A model generated the notes under the pieces. That model searched no databases, was not told the DNA's origin, and was given only the letters and a program-made list of their open reading frames with translations. The position numbers and the translations under genes are program-made. Below are positions 35,245-44,428 of a stretch of DNA of 64,000 nt, in pieces. Position 1 is the stretch's first letter. The number at the start of each line of letters is the position of its first letter. Source of the DNA: Methylophaga sp. OBS3 (GTDB lineage Bacteria; Pseudomonadota; Gammaproteobacteria; Nitrosococcales; Methylophagaceae); assembly GCF_026319325.1 (NCBI RefSeq), contig NZ_JAPDMU010000001.1:806001-870000 (forward strand), given 5' to 3'.

Positions 35245-38200
35245 TTAGTTAGGGAGCTTTTTTCTCTGAGGATCTATCTTGTAACCTTCAGGTAAAGGCT
35301 TGAATATGTCACCAGTCTCGGGCCATCTTTTGGCACGGCTTTGGAAAGCTCTCAATTGGTCTATATCTAACGTCACGGCCACACAGTAGTCATTATCACC
35401 ACCTTTTAACCTTGCTAGATCGCGCCTAAAAGATTCTCGAGCAGGTGATCGAACTCGACTGTCTCCATATTCGCGATTATTTACAAGAACAGAATACGCA
35501 TGTATGTCAAGCGCAGATGATTCTACGAGAGATGAGAAGGTATCCAAGTCTCGATTCCAGGCAAGGACCATAAGTGCATCGACATTACCTTGGAATTTGA
35601 GACGTGATTTTGCGTTTTGTATTTCAGAACAAATCATGACTCCAAAATGAAAATCATTGTGCATATAGACAGGCTTGAATGGTTTTGGGTAGCCAGCCAG
35701 TTTAGGGTTCTGCCAGACCTTCCCATACTTCGAGAATAATTCTTTGTCCTCACCAACAGCAGGCTCCCACTTTGGCTGCCATATTCGAACGGAAGACGGA
35801 AAACCTAGACGATTATCACTGAGTACCAAATATGCTTCACTAAGTAGTTTATTGTCAGGAAAATGTCGATACTCGGTTCCTGCGATCAAGCTGATACCTA
35901 GTTTAGTCAGCCTGTTACCTATGCTATCTACCCACTCAAGGGGCACGGAGAGTTCAGGAAATATCACATAGTCAGGTTTTGGATTTAGTCCTATAGCTTG
36001 ATTTACAACAGAGGAAATACGTCGGTATCGTTCTAAACTTGCGGCTCTCTTGCCCGAAGCCATTAACGACCAGTCTTTATCACTGGTTTTTATATTGGTC
36101 AAAACAACTACAACCTTGTTTTTTTTCTCTGTACCAATACTCAGCTTTCGTTTGATATTACTCGTGGCACGTTCCTTCTCATCCTGCTGGGCCGCAAGTA
36201 ATGTCGGTTTAATCCATACACCTCTAACCGCTCTTACGTATTTTGCCCATAGTACAGCCGGATCGTTTTTTGGATCGTCTGCCTCAGTTCTGTTTTTATA
36301 TAAACCAACACACTCTGGAACCAGCTCTGCAATCTCAGCCGGGTGATAAGGTCTAGTTGGAAATAAATAAGGCAAATAGTTTTCACCCTTTGTGTCACCA
36401 TCCTTGAGTTTTAACAGACGCTTTTGTCTGCTCTTGTTGATAAATTCTTTCAAATCATCAGTATTCAATAACTGTGTATCTGAAAAAGCATTCATTATCT
36501 TTCTATCATCTTTTAACTTTCGTGATTTAATCAAAAGCTTCGATACTGCGTCAGTATTCAAAATCCTTTTGTATGGCTCTTTTGACAAGTCACATCTGGC
36601 TACCAATACTGCCTTCTCGTAGAACTGCTCGCTTGTTAAGCCCGCCAGAGGACTCTCCCCAAAAGGGCCGAGCTCGTCAAACACATAATCAATGAATAAC
36701 TCTGCAAGCCTTCTTTTTCTTGTTGGACTAAATAAACTTGTTGGATTGTAGTGTTTGAGTGTGGCATCAATAAAGCACCATGTGAGAGTCTGTCTCAGGC
36801 GCATCCATAACTTTGCACCCGAAGTCGTCTCCTGACCATTTATAAAAATTAGTTCTCCTTTAGTTACTTCTTCGGACAACTCATCAAGGGCATCAAACGC
36901 CTTTAGTACAATTTTTTCTGCCTCTGCCCATTCATCAAGACTGACTGCAAAACCCAGCAACCTAGGCAAGTAGTTGTAATGCTGGAAAAGCCTGTCTGGA
37001 CGAAGGATATGATCATGAGCAAATTGATAAAACTCTGAACGCTGTGTTTTCCACTCGTTTGACGGTAGATCTCTAGCGAGCGACTCTACATGTCTTAACT
37101 GCAACGCCCAACCAAGTCTTTTGATTGTAAGACCGTCGGCTTTCCTTAAGGTATCTGCTTGTTCACTAACTTCACCTGCAGCCGATAGTACTCTAGCAGC
37201 TGTAGAATCATCGATGTGATCAGGAGAGGGCATTAAACGGTGCTCACTCGACAACTCATAAATTTCTTTTTCGATACTATCAAGCAGATCTTTCCCACCC
37301 TGCCCCTGAAGTATGAACAACTTTTGTTTTCCAGCTTGAAGCGTTATCTCAGATTCAGCTTGAACATCTGTACCTTGGTCAATTTGCCAGACATCATCTG
37401 TCTTTGATGACGATAAATCAGTGAGATAGAGGTATTTCTTACCAATACGCTCTTGAATAAACCGCATCAAATCGAACGCATTCTCGATTGTTCCAGGATC
37501 ACGGAGTACGAGGAACATGTCATCCACATATCGTCCATAATGGACAGGGGTAAGCTTTTCTTTTATCAGCCTATCCCAGGTGTGAAGAACTACATTTGAA
37601 ATAACTCTTGAAACTGTTAGACCAATTACAAGGCCTGCAGGAACTTCACTTTTAGAAATATTTGCCTGCTTTGTAAACTTGCCGGCCTCCTTAGACCATA
37701 GCTGAAGAAAATCTGCTAGCTGTTTTGTGAATGATTTTTCTGCTTCGTTGAGAGAGAGTCCTAGGGACTTTTGAAGGCCCTTCGAAGCAATAGCTGCGGG
37801 GTCTATGAAGTGATAGTAAGTTTTCAAGTCCAGAGAAGCAGCAATAACATTATGTTCTTCATCCAGCTCATTACGAATTGCTTTTAACCCATCAGCACGC
37901 CATTTTTGATAAGGCTGATAATAAGGCAGGAATGAACCAACTGCAGTTATGTGAAAAGGTCGCTGTTTATTTTGAGCAATTTCTTCATCATTTCTGACTC
38001 GTCGTAGCCTAGCACCGTAACAACTATCATCAAGCTTGGCATCAAATTTATGCCCGATCGTATTTATCCAAAGAGCGGAGATGATATAAGTATCAACAGG
38101 AAAGTCGCCTATCACTCGAAACTCTGGGATAAGCTGATTATTTTTTTTCAGACTCTCAAAGGCTCTCTCGGGACTTGAGAAATGAATATGCCCGTTTGAA

Positions 38201-38469
38201 GCATTATTTTTTGGCTTAAAGCCAAGTTTTTTTGGCGACAGTCTGAAATCACCCAAAAAGGCAGCATCTGAAGAAAAACCGCTATTTTCTCTTAGAGATG
38301 CAAGCAAGTTATTCAAGTTTTCAAGCAGGTTTTCCTCATACTCAGCGAACTTAATTGCGGATGGGAAAGTATTCTCAAAAAAGCAATCAGCCTTCGCCTT
38401 TCGGTAAGCAACGATTAAGTCTTCAACTGAAAGCTGTTCCCATCCATTGAACTCTGCCGTATAGGTCAT
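35245..38469 (-). CDS. Reverse transcriptase-nitrilase fusion (DRT type 1-like defence protein)
   Basis: About 1074 residues. The start at 38469 has AAGGA about 6 bases upstream; a longer frame begins at 38541 without a good site. The N-terminal half is a reverse transcriptase: motif A ASLDLKTYYHFID (Asp214), PAGLVIGLTVSRVISNVVLH, and motif C YVDD (Asp316, Asp317). A long helical linker (about 400-775) follows. The C-terminal part (about 785-1060) is a carbon-nitrogen hydrolase with the triad intact: Glu839 in VIFPELS, Lys900 in WQPKWEP and Cys947 in VMICSEI. RT-nitrilase fusions are the hallmark of defence-associated RT type 1 (UG1); the related UG5 class is an alternative. The expected role is anti-phage. 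No msr/msd or intron features are seen. Confidence 0.88.
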   Translation of the reverse strand: MTYTAEFNGWEQLSVEDLIVAYRKAKADCFFENTFPSAIKFAEYEENLLENLNNLLASLRENSGFSSDAAFLGDFRLSPKKLGFKPKNNASNGHIHFSSPERAFESLKKNNQLIPEFRVIGDFPVDTYIISALWINTIGHKFDAKLDDSCYGARLRRVRNDEEIAQNKQRPFHITAVGSFLPYYQPYQKWRADGLKAIRNELDEEHNVIAASLDLKTYYHFIDPAAIASKGLQKSLGLSLNEAEKSFTKQLADFLQLWSKEAGKFTKQANISKSEVPAGLVIGLTVSRVISNVVLHTWDRLIKEKLTPVHYGRYVDDMFLVLRDPGTIENAFDLMRFIQERIGKKYLYLTDLSSSKTDDVWQIDQGTDVQAESEITLQAGKQKLFILQGQGGKDLLDSIEKEIYELSSEHRLMPSPDHIDDSTAARVLSAAGEVSEQADTLRKADGLTIKRLGWALQLRHVESLARDLPSNEWKTQRSEFYQFAHDHILRPDRLFQHYNYLPRLLGFAVSLDEWAEAEKIVLKAFDALDELSEEVTKGELIFINGQETTSGAKLWMRLRQTLTWCFIDATLKHYNPTSLFSPTRKRRLAELFIDYVFDELGPFGESPLAGLTSEQFYEKAVLVARCDLSKEPYKRILNTDAVSKLLIKSRKLKDDRKIMNAFSDTQLLNTDDLKEFINKSRQKRLLKLKDGDTKGENYLPYLFPTRPYHPAEIAELVPECVGLYKNRTEADDPKNDPAVLWAKYVRAVRGVWIKPTLLAAQQDEKERATSNIKRKLSIGTEKKNKVVVVLTNIKTSDKDWSLMASGKRAASLERYRRISSVVNQAIGLNPKPDYVIFPELSVPLEWVDSIGNRLTKLGISLIAGTEYRHFPDNKLLSEAYLVLSDNRLGFPSSVRIWQPKWEPAVGEDKELFSKYGKVWQNPKLAGYPKPFKPVYMHNDFHFGVMICSEIQNAKSRLKFQGNVDALMVLAWNRDLDTFSSLVESSALDIHAYSVLVNNREYGDSRVRSPARESFRRDLARLKGGDNDYCVAVTLDIDQLRAFQSRAKRWPETGDIFKPLPEGYKIDPQRKKLPN

Positions 38470-38639
38470 GCCAGTTCCTTCTGTATTTTTAGTTTTAGTA
38501 GTTACACGCGTTCGTTCAGTCTTACTTTTTACATATTCCAAAAATCTAGCTTTAACTGAAAATCAAGATTTGTTTATTTTAGTAAGCTTCGTTTGAACTA
38601 GCCGGCGATCCATAAAGCTTTTCATGCTAATAGTGAACT

Positions 38640-38686
38640 TTATCACACGAAGCAAACCTCTTGGGACACGTCCACATACGTGATAA
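38640..38686. promoter_or_regulatory. Inverted repeat in the divergent RT / HTH-protein intergenic region
   Basis: TTATCAC at 38640-38646 and GTGATAA at 38680-38686 are inverted copies lying between the two divergent genes; similar GTGAACTTTATCAC and GTGACTTTATCAAC strings lie nearby (38633-38646, 38713-38726). They may be operator half-sites for the 402-residue protein. The whole region 38470-38778 holds no other gene that I can see; a short non-coding RNA cannot be excluded. Confidence 0.4.
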
Positions 38687-38778
38687 TGTTCGAGTCCTAA
38701 GACTCCCTATAAGAGTGACTTTATCAACACAATGCTTTGGCTAAGATTGCAATGACAATACTTAGGTGCTGATCAATC

Positions 38779-39987
38779 ATGGATGAATCAAAATCTCACA
38801 AAACATTACATCAAATGGCCGAAAAATTTCGAGTCCCAGATAAGAGTTTCCCCAGCATTTACTTACCGTCAACTCATGTTGTATTCAAACTATTGGGTCT
38901 GCCGCATAACCTACCTTTGATGCTTGAAACAATTGAAAACCAGTACGACCTTGAATCGAATCTGACTAGGAGCATCAAAAATAAAATGGTGACAACGGGT
39001 GTTTCGATGAAGCATCGAGACAGTTATTACAATCTTGTGAAACAAGTTATACCCGATGATTTTTTATTCCATGAGTGTGAACTAACAGAAGTATTGAATA
39101 GAAGTAATACTGTCGGAAGTAATGCGGGAGCATGGCTAAATATAATCGAAGGTTTCTGTCACTCAAAGGGCAGATTTCATGATTTAGACAAACCAGTGAT
39201 TGATTTTATAAAAACTCGAGCACACATAGACCTAGTATTTCTAGAAACATCTAAGAATCGTCAAATTAGTAGTGAAGACTTTATAACTCAAACCAGATGG
39301 GTCTGTGAGTTCATAAGATCAAATATGAATGTACCAAAAGAAACAATTGACAGATATCTGCATTCAGTTTCAAAAATACAATCACCCGGAGATTACTCAA
39401 GCTTCGAGCATGAGGATGTATTAAATATTCTTCGGTTCAAAATAAGTTGTGAGATAGATTTTTTCTTGGCTGCTACGGCCATCTATGACTCATCAATCGA
39501 TAGAACTTTTCCTGAGTTAAATCTAAGTCAAAACTATCAGAAAATCCTACTCAAATATGCTAAGGAAGATGATATAAGAACCATAACCGAGTCCATACTG
39601 TGTGTTATGAAAGACTATTATGAACCTTCTTTGTCATGGAGCGGCCTTGCAAGCTACCTGAGTTGTGCAGAACCTAAGACTACCCTCAACAAATGGAGAA
39701 AAGGTAAAGAAGTTCCAAGCAAATACCAATTCTCTAGGTTAATAGAGAATTTAAATTTGGATTCTGATCTTGAAAGGTTTGTAATCTACCAATATTTCAA
39801 GGCATCAGTTATGTTCGATAGACTCATAGAAAAATGGCTAAAGTTGACTGAAAAAATTTCACTCGAATTTAAACCACAAAACATCATCATTGATGATAAC
39901 GACAGGATAGAGTTAATCAAGTGCATCTTCCTACATGTGGAGAACTATTACGACTCATTTGAAATAGAAAACCACCAGCCAGAGTGA
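38779..39987 (+). CDS. Unknown island protein with possible C-terminal helix-turn-helix
   Basis: 402 residues, largely helical and soluble, AT-rich codon use like the RT gene. No signal peptide or membrane segment. Residues about 286-325 (WSGLASYLSCAEPKTTLNKW then RKGKEVPSKYQFSRLIENL) resemble an Xre-type HTH, which suggests a DNA-binding regulator. There is no Arg-His-Arg-Tyr pattern of a tyrosine recombinase. It is divergent from the RT-nitrilase gene across about 310 bases, so it may regulate the defence gene or be a partner. I do not recognise the family. Start ATG 38779 has AGGTG 10 bases upstream. Confidence 0.65.
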   Translation: MDESKSHKTLHQMAEKFRVPDKSFPSIYLPSTHVVFKLLGLPHNLPLMLETIENQYDLESNLTRSIKNKMVTTGVSMKHRDSYYNLVKQVIPDDFLFHECELTEVLNRSNTVGSNAGAWLNIIEGFCHSKGRFHDLDKPVIDFIKTRAHIDLVFLETSKNRQISSEDFITQTRWVCEFIRSNMNVPKETIDRYLHSVSKIQSPGDYSSFEHEDVLNILRFKISCEIDFFLAATAIYDSSIDRTFPELNLSQNYQKILLKYAKEDDIRTITESILCVMKDYYEPSLSWSGLASYLSCAEPKTTLNKWRKGKEVPSKYQFSRLIENLNLDSDLERFVIYQYFKASVMFDRLIEKWLKLTEKISLEFKPQNIIIDDNDRIELIKCIFLHVENYYDSFEIENHQPE

Positions 39988-39996
39988 CTGGTGGTT
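39970..39996. terminator. Hairpin between the convergent 402-residue and 42-residue genes
   Basis: AACCACCAG and CTGGTGGTT pair perfectly (9 bp) across a 9-base loop overlapping the stop codon at 39985-39987. On the minus strand it is followed by a T-rich tract (TTCTATTTC), so it can terminate the small gene; on the plus strand the T-tract is poor. Confidence 0.6.
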
Positions 39997-40008
39997 CCAA
40001 TCTATTGA

Positions 40009-40137
40009 TTAGTCATCATTGAATAAGTAATCATCATTATTTGGGTTATGTCCATCAGCCCAATCATCTAGATCTTTATCATTATTTGGATTGTTAACAT
40101 CTGACCACAGATCGTTCTCTTCCTTTGACATCGACAT
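40009..40137 (-). CDS. Small acidic protein (42 aa) with repeated NPNND motif
   Basis: ATG at 40137 with an excellent AAGGAG 6 bases upstream, TAA at 40009-40011. The product has 11 Asp and 2 Glu against 2 Lys, and two copies of a tryptophan-acidic repeat: LWSDVNNPNND and DWADGHNPNND, about 15 residues apart. A promoter with a palindromic -10 lies upstream and a hairpin terminator follows, which makes it a well-formed small gene despite its length. The function is unknown. Possibilities are an acidic partner, inhibitor or DNA mimic linked to the island (speculation). Confidence 0.6.
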   Translation of the reverse strand: MSMSKEENDLWSDVNNPNNDKDLDDWADGHNPNNDDYLFNDD

Positions 40138-40191
40138 AATTTTCTCCTTGATTTCAATTTAACAAAATCTCTGCTTATGCAGGATCTATGT

Positions 40192-40229
40192 GATTTATCG
40201 ATATAAATCACAGGAGAAATTATGTTGAA
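40192..40229 (-). promoter_or_regulatory. Putative promoter of the small acidic gene with a dyad at -10
   Basis: On the minus strand TTCAAC (40229-40224), a 17-base spacer and TTATAT (40206-40201) make a plausible promoter. The -10 lies inside GATTTATCGATATAAATC (40192-40209), a 7-bp inverted repeat with a 4-base centre that could be an operator. The remaining gap 40230-40340 shows nothing. Confidence 0.42.
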
Positions 40230-40340
40230 ATTCTCTTTTCGATAGGAGGGGGGAAAATGTTCCAATGAATTTGGGATATTGAAGGAGTTTATTTCTAGAA
40301 CTTTATCAATTAGTAAGAAATTGACAACCAAACACCGGTT

Positions 40341-40362
40341 GTTTCCGCGTTTGTTTCCGCGT
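40341..40362. repeat. Right-end direct pair of putative integrase arm sites
   Basis: GTTTCCGCGT occurs at 40341-40350 and again at 40353-40362, 12 bases apart, 77 bases inside the att core at 40439. The same 10-mer is at 35113-35122 near the other end, with a 9/10 inverted copy at 35060-35069. Confidence 0.65.
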
Positions 40363-40408
40363 AACGCAAAAACTGTGTGCTTAAAATTTCGTAACTTATT
40401 GACTTAAA

Positions 40409-40485
40409 TGGTCGGGACAGTAGGATTTGAACCTACGACCCCTTGCACCCCATGCAAGTGCGCTACCAGGCTGCGCCATGCCCCG
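40409..40485 (-). tRNA. tRNA-Pro(GGG)
   Basis: 77 bases including the encoded CCA. Acceptor CGGGGCA/TGTCCCG, D arm GCGCAGCCTGGTAGCGC, anticodon stem CTTGC/GCAAG around loop ATGGGGT (anticodon GGG), T stem GTAGG/CCTAC with TTCAAAT. It is intact. The 3' half from the anticodon arm on is probably element-derived, because the island lies on that side and the displaced 3' half is at 34973-35025. Confidence 0.96.
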
Positions 40486-40563
40486 ACGTAATCTTTTAAA
40501 GCAAATGATGTGCTTTGGGAAAGTGCGGCATCTTATCAGATGCCGCATTTAATCTACTAGCTT

Positions 40564-42924
40564 TTAGTGCTTAGACAGACGCTGCCATGTGCTAACAACC
40601 GTATCAGGGTTTAACGAGATACTGGTAATACCACGGTCAAGCAACCATTCTGCAAAATCTGGATGATCTGATGGACCTTGACCACAGATACCGACATATT
40701 TGCCAGCGTCACGGCAAGCTGTAATCGCCATATCCAACATCGCTAATACAGCTGGGTTACGTTCATCAAATGTACGCGCAACCAAAGCTGAGTCACGATC
40801 CAAGCCTAAAGTCAGCTGGGTCATATCATTTGAACCAATTGAGAAACCATCGAAGTATTCGAGGAACTCTTTGGCCAGTACAGCGTTAGATGGCAATTCA
40901 CACATCATGATTAAACGCAGGCCATTTTTGCCACGCTCTAAACCATTTTCTTTCAGAATCTTAACAACTGATTCCGCTTCATCTGTTGTGCGAACGAATG
41001 GAATCATCAATTCAACGTTGGTTAAGCCCATTTCGTCACGAACACGTTTCATTGCTTCAACTTCAAGTTTGAAGCACTCTGCGAAATCGTCAGAGCTATA
41101 ACGTGATGCACCACGGAAACCAATCATTGGGTTTTCTTCATGTGGTTCGAACAGCGGACCACCAATCAGGTTAGCGTACTCATTCGATTTAAAGTCAGAC
41201 ATACGAACGATAACGGTTTCTGGGTAGAACGCTGCTGCGATTGTAGATACACCTTCAGCGATACGGCTAATGTAGAACTCAACAGGATCACCATAAGCAG
41301 TGGTACGCTCTTTGATGGCTTGTTTAACTTCACCTTCCATTTCGTCAGCATTCATCAGTGCTTTCGGGTGAATACCAATCATGTTGTTGATGATGAATTC
41401 TAAACGCGCCAGACCAACACCTTTATGCGGCAATTGTGCAAAACTAAATGCGCGATCAGGGTTACCCACGTTCATCATGATCTTCACTGGCAGTTCAGGC
41501 ATGTTGTCGAGTTCTTCGACTTTATGCTCAAACTTCAACATACCGGCATAGATATTACCTTCATCACCTTGGGCACAAGAAACCGTTACGTTTGTACCCT
41601 CTTTAACTTTCTCAGTTGCATCACCACAACCAACAACCGCTGGAATACCTAATTCACGAGCGATGATAGCTGCGTGACAAGTACGGCCACCACGGTTGGT
41701 GATGATGGCTGATGCACGCTTCATGATTGGCTCCCAGTCTGGGTCAGTCATATCTGTTAACAGTACATCACCGGCTTCAAATTTTTCCATTTGCTCAAGG
41801 CTATTCAGCAAACGAACTTTACCTTGACCAATTTTGCTACCGATAGCACGACCGACAGCCAGTAACTCACCTTTCTCTTGCAAAGAGAAAGACTCACGTA
41901 CGTTTTTCTTAGTACGGCTTTGAACCGTTTCTGGACGCGCTTGAACGATATAGATACGACCATCATTACCGTCTTTAGCCCACTCTACGTCCATTGGACG
42001 TTGGTAATGTTTCTCGATGGTAACAACCATTTCAGACAGGCTTTGAACTTCTTCATCAGTCATACAGAAGTGCAGACGCAAATCTTCTTCGACATCGATT
42101 GTTTTAACTGGGTTTGATGATTCACCTGAGTAAACCATCTTAATAGCTTTTTGACCGACTGTACGACGTAAAACAGCTGGACGACCTTCGGCTAGCGTTT
42201 GTTTGTGTACGTAAAATTCGTCAGGGTTAACAGCACCTTGAACAACCATTTCACCAAGACCGTAGCTTCCCGTTACGAATACAACATCACGGAAACCACT
42301 TTCGGTGTCTAATGAGAAAGCAACACCGGCACAAGCGATATCAGAGCGAACCATTTTCTGGACACCAGCTGATAAAGCAACTTCACTGTGATCAAAACCT
42401 TGGTGATCACGGTAAGCGATAGCACGGTCGTTGAACAGTGAGGCAAACACTTCACGGATTTGCTTTTTGATGTTGTCTAAGCCAGAAACGTTCAAAAATG
42501 TTTCTTGCTGACCAGCGAAAGACGCATCAGGTAAATCTTCTGCTGTTGCTGATGAACGAACAGCATAGGTTGTTTCTGAGCCGTATTCTTTTTCCAGACC
42601 TGCGTAGGCTTCATCAATGGCTTTTTCCATTGCTTCTGGATAAGGAATTGTCATAATCCAGTCACGGATTTCTTGACCTACTTTTTGCAGTTGAACAACG
42701 TCATCTACGTCTAAATCACGCAGGCGATCATTGATTTTGTTTTGCAGGCCATCATGAGCCAAAAACTCTCTGTAAGCATCAGCGGTTGTTGCAAAACCAC
42801 CAGGGACAGAAACACCTAATGGCGCTAAGTTTTGCAGCATTTCGCCTAAAGAAGCGTTTTTACCACCAACTCGGCCGACATCCTCCATGCATAACTGATC
42901 AAGAGAAACAACATATTCGGTCAT
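40564..42924 (-). CDS. ppsA: Phosphoenolpyruvate synthase
   Basis: 786 residues, normal length. It converts pyruvate, ATP and water to PEP, AMP and phosphate, supplying gluconeogenesis during growth on C1 compounds. The N-terminal ATP-binding domain has [10 protein letters not shown] and [25 protein letters not shown]; the swivelling domain has the phospho-His motif [16 protein letters not shown]; the C-terminal PEP barrel has the [17 protein letters not shown] signature and the catalytic Cys in [13 protein letters not shown]. It follows the regulatory gene by 5 bases. Confidence 0.97.
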   Translation of the reverse strand: MTEYVVSLDQLCMEDVGRVGGKNASLGEMLQNLAPLGVSVPGGFATTADAYREFLAHDGLQNKINDRLRDLDVDDVVQLQKVGQEIRDWIMTIPYPEAMEKAIDEAYAGLEKEYGSETTYAVRSSATAEDLPDASFAGQQETFLNVSGLDNIKKQIREVFASLFNDRAIAYRDHQGFDHSEVALSAGVQKMVRSDIACAGVAFSLDTESGFRDVVFVTGSYGLGEMVVQGAVNPDEFYVHKQTLAEGRPAVLRRTVGQKAIKMVYSGESSNPVKTIDVEEDLRLHFCMTDEEVQSLSEMVVTIEKHYQRPMDVEWAKDGNDGRIYIVQARPETVQSRTKKNVRESFSLQEKGELLAVGRAIGSKIGQGKVRLLNSLEQMEKFEAGDVLLTDMTDPDWEPIMKRASAIITNRGGRTCHAAIIARELGIPAVVGCGDATEKVKEGTNVTVSCAQGDEGNIYAGMLKFEHKVEELDNMPELPVKIMMNVGNPDRAFSFAQLPHKGVGLARLEFIINNMIGIHPKALMNADEMEGEVKQAIKERTTAYGDPVEFYISRIAEGVSTIAAAFYPETVIVRMSDFKSNEYANLIGGPLFEPHEENPMIGFRGASRYSSDDFAECFKLEVEAMKRVRDEMGLTNVELMIPFVRTTDEAESVVKILKENGLERGKNGLRLIMMCELPSNAVLAKEFLEYFDGFSIGSNDMTQLTLGLDRDSALVARTFDERNPAVLAMLDMAITACRDAGKYVGICGQGPSDHPDFAEWLLDRGITSISLNPDTVVSTWQRLSKH

Positions 42925-42929
42925 GACTA

Positions 42930-43820
42930 CTACCTTGTTTTTTTAGATTTATTAAATGTAATCGTCGATTCGCGAATGCGTTCACGGGCAAGCCCTAATG
43001 AACGAACCACGCGGCTGGAAATTTCTTCAATGGAGGTATTGGTGGTATCAAAGACCGGGATGTCCACCTTTTCAAACATTGACATTGCCTTATTCAACTC
43101 CGCCTGACAGATTTCTAATGATGAATAATTACTGTCTGGACGACGTTGACGCCGAATTCGACTTAACGGGACAGGCTTAATAGTCAGACCTGCCAGCTTG
43201 TGCTGATGAATCTTCAGATAATCTGGTAATTCTTCAGCTTCGAGATCTTCAACTGTAAGCGGGTAGTTGGCCACTTTCAGTGAAAAGTTCATAGCCAGAT
43301 ACAAACTGGTCGGTGTTTTACCGCAACGCGATACACCCACCAAAATAACATCGGCTTCTTCATATTGATCAGGACGAATACCATCATCATGCGTAAGTGC
43401 ATAATCAATAGCATCTAAACGACGCTGATAGGTCGTGTCACTGATTGAAATTCGGGAAACACCTTGCTTCTGAGAAGATTGCATGCCCAGAAAATTTTCC
43501 ATGGAGCCAATAAAGCTATGGAAGAGACTGATCACATAACCGTCACAACTTTCTATTATAAATTGTGCTTCATCATTGACCAAGGTGCTAAAGACGAAAG
43601 GTTGAAATTCTGACTCTGCACTCAGCGCATTTATCTGCGCGCGCGCATCTTCAGCCTTCTCTGTAGTATCTACAAATGCCAGCGTGATGGTTTCAAACTC
43701 TATATCCGGAAACTGCGCTAACAAGCATTTACCGTAGGATTCCGCGGTTAAACCTGTTCGATCAGATACGAAAAAGACGTTTCTAACTTCGCTGTTGTTG
43801 TTATCTGCTGCGTCGCTCAT
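42930..43820 (-). CDS. ppsR: PEP synthase regulatory protein (kinase and pyrophosphorylase)
   Basis: 296 residues of the DUF299/PSRP family: an N-terminal [20 protein letters not shown], the P-loop-like [19 protein letters not shown] and [14 protein letters not shown]. It inactivates PEP synthase by ADP-dependent phosphorylation of an active-site Thr and reverses this by phosphorolysis. It is transcribed in the same direction as ppsA and 5 bases ahead of it; in E. coli the two genes are divergent. Confidence 0.95.
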   Translation of the reverse strand: MSDAADNNNSEVRNVFFVSDRTGLTAESYGKCLLAQFPDIEFETITLAFVDTTEKAEDARAQINALSAESEFQPFVFSTLVNDEAQFIIESCDGYVISLFHSFIGSMENFLGMQSSQKQGVSRISISDTTYQRRLDAIDYALTHDDGIRPDQYEEADVILVGVSRCGKTPTSLYLAMNFSLKVANYPLTVEDLEAEELPDYLKIHQHKLAGLTIKPVPLSRIRRQRRPDSNYSSLEICQAELNKAMSMFEKVDIPVFDTTNTSIEEISSRVVRSLGLARERIRESTITFNKSKKTR

Positions 43821-44007
43821 TCGGTAATGATGTTCCGAAACCTATATCTTGATCAACAAAAAATTCAGTTATGTTTCAATAAACTCAACGAAATTGCATA
43901 ACTGAAAAGTAAGTATTGCAGTGCAATATCTCTTTAGCGGAAACAATTGTAAATGCTCCTTTCCCCTAAATCGGTTTTACACATTTTGGTGAAACCACCC
44001 TATCTAC

Positions 44008-44044
44008 AAAAAAGCCCCGTAGGCTTAGCCTACAGGGCTTTTCT
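44008..44044 (-). terminator. Rho-independent terminator after the merR gene
   Basis: AAGCCCCGTAGGC and GCCTACAGGGCTT form a 13-bp stem (one mismatch) with a TTA loop and a run of six Ts on the minus strand, 19 bases after the merR stop. It ends the thrS-to-merR operon. The rest of 43821-44062 shows no gene. Confidence 0.85.
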
Positions 44045-44062
44045 TCGGTATGCTTGATTTGG

Positions 44063-44428
44063 TTAAGCTAAAAGCGCTCTTAGCGATTCTAACTCATCCA
44101 ACATTTCCGCAATAATCCGTTTCTTGTTTTGGTCTGGTGCTTGAGTCACTTCCGGTTTGCTGTCCGTCTCAAGTTGCTGACGGGCACCACCGATAGTGAA
44201 GCCTTGTTCGTATAGCAAACCACGAATCTCACGGATTAAAACAACGTCATGACGCTGATAGTAACGACGGTTACCACGACGTTTAACAGGCTTTAATTGT
44301 GAAAACTCTTGTTCCCAATAACGCAAAACATGTGGTTTAACACCGCACAGTTCACTTACCTCACCGATGGTGAAGTAACGCTTGCCGGGGATAGCTGGTA
44401 GTTCGTTGTTATTACTTGCTTCTAGCAT
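44063..44428 (-). CDS. MerR-family transcriptional regulator
   Basis: 121 residues. The N-terminal MerR HTH is clear: [40 protein letters not shown], and [20 protein letters not shown]. The C-terminus is short with no metal-binding Cys, so it is not a metal sensor of the classical kind. It overlaps ihfA by 17 bases; this ihfA-merR pairing is widely conserved in gammaproteobacteria, but its target is not established. Confidence 0.92.
   Translation of the reverse strand: MLEASNNNELPAIPGKRYFTIGEVSELCGVKPHVLRYWEQEFSQLKPVKRRGNRRYYQRHDVVLIREIRGLLYEQGFTIGGARQQLETDSKPEVTQAPDQNKKRIIAEMLDELESLRALLA

Larger units (their letters stand above)
35003..40461. mobile_element. Mini genomic island in tRNA-Pro(GGG) carrying an RT-nitrilase gene
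   Basis: A 23-bp perfect repeat (35003-35025 and 40439-40461) covering the anticodon arm of tRNA-Pro bounds about 5.4 kb that is more AT-rich than its surroundings. Just inside both ends are copies of GTTTCCGCGT that look like integrase arm sites. Contents: the RT-nitrilase, the 402-residue putative HTH protein and a 42-residue acidic protein. No tyrosine or serine recombinase is seen. It therefore looks like a non-autonomous or decayed integrative element. Confidence 0.82.

Noticed and set aside
35245..38469. Retron or group II intron reverse transcriptase
   Set aside because: No maturase or HNH domain and no intron RNA structure; the C-terminal nitrilase domain points to a defence RT fusion.
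38779..39987. 402-residue protein as the island's tyrosine recombinase
   Set aside because: No Arg...His-x-x-Arg...Tyr pattern in the C-terminal half and no recombinase-like core that I can see.
40068..40331. 87-codon reading frame on the minus strand in the right part of the island
   Set aside because: It overlaps the better supported 42-residue gene in another frame, has no ribosome binding site, covers the candidate promoter, and its residues look like random translation.
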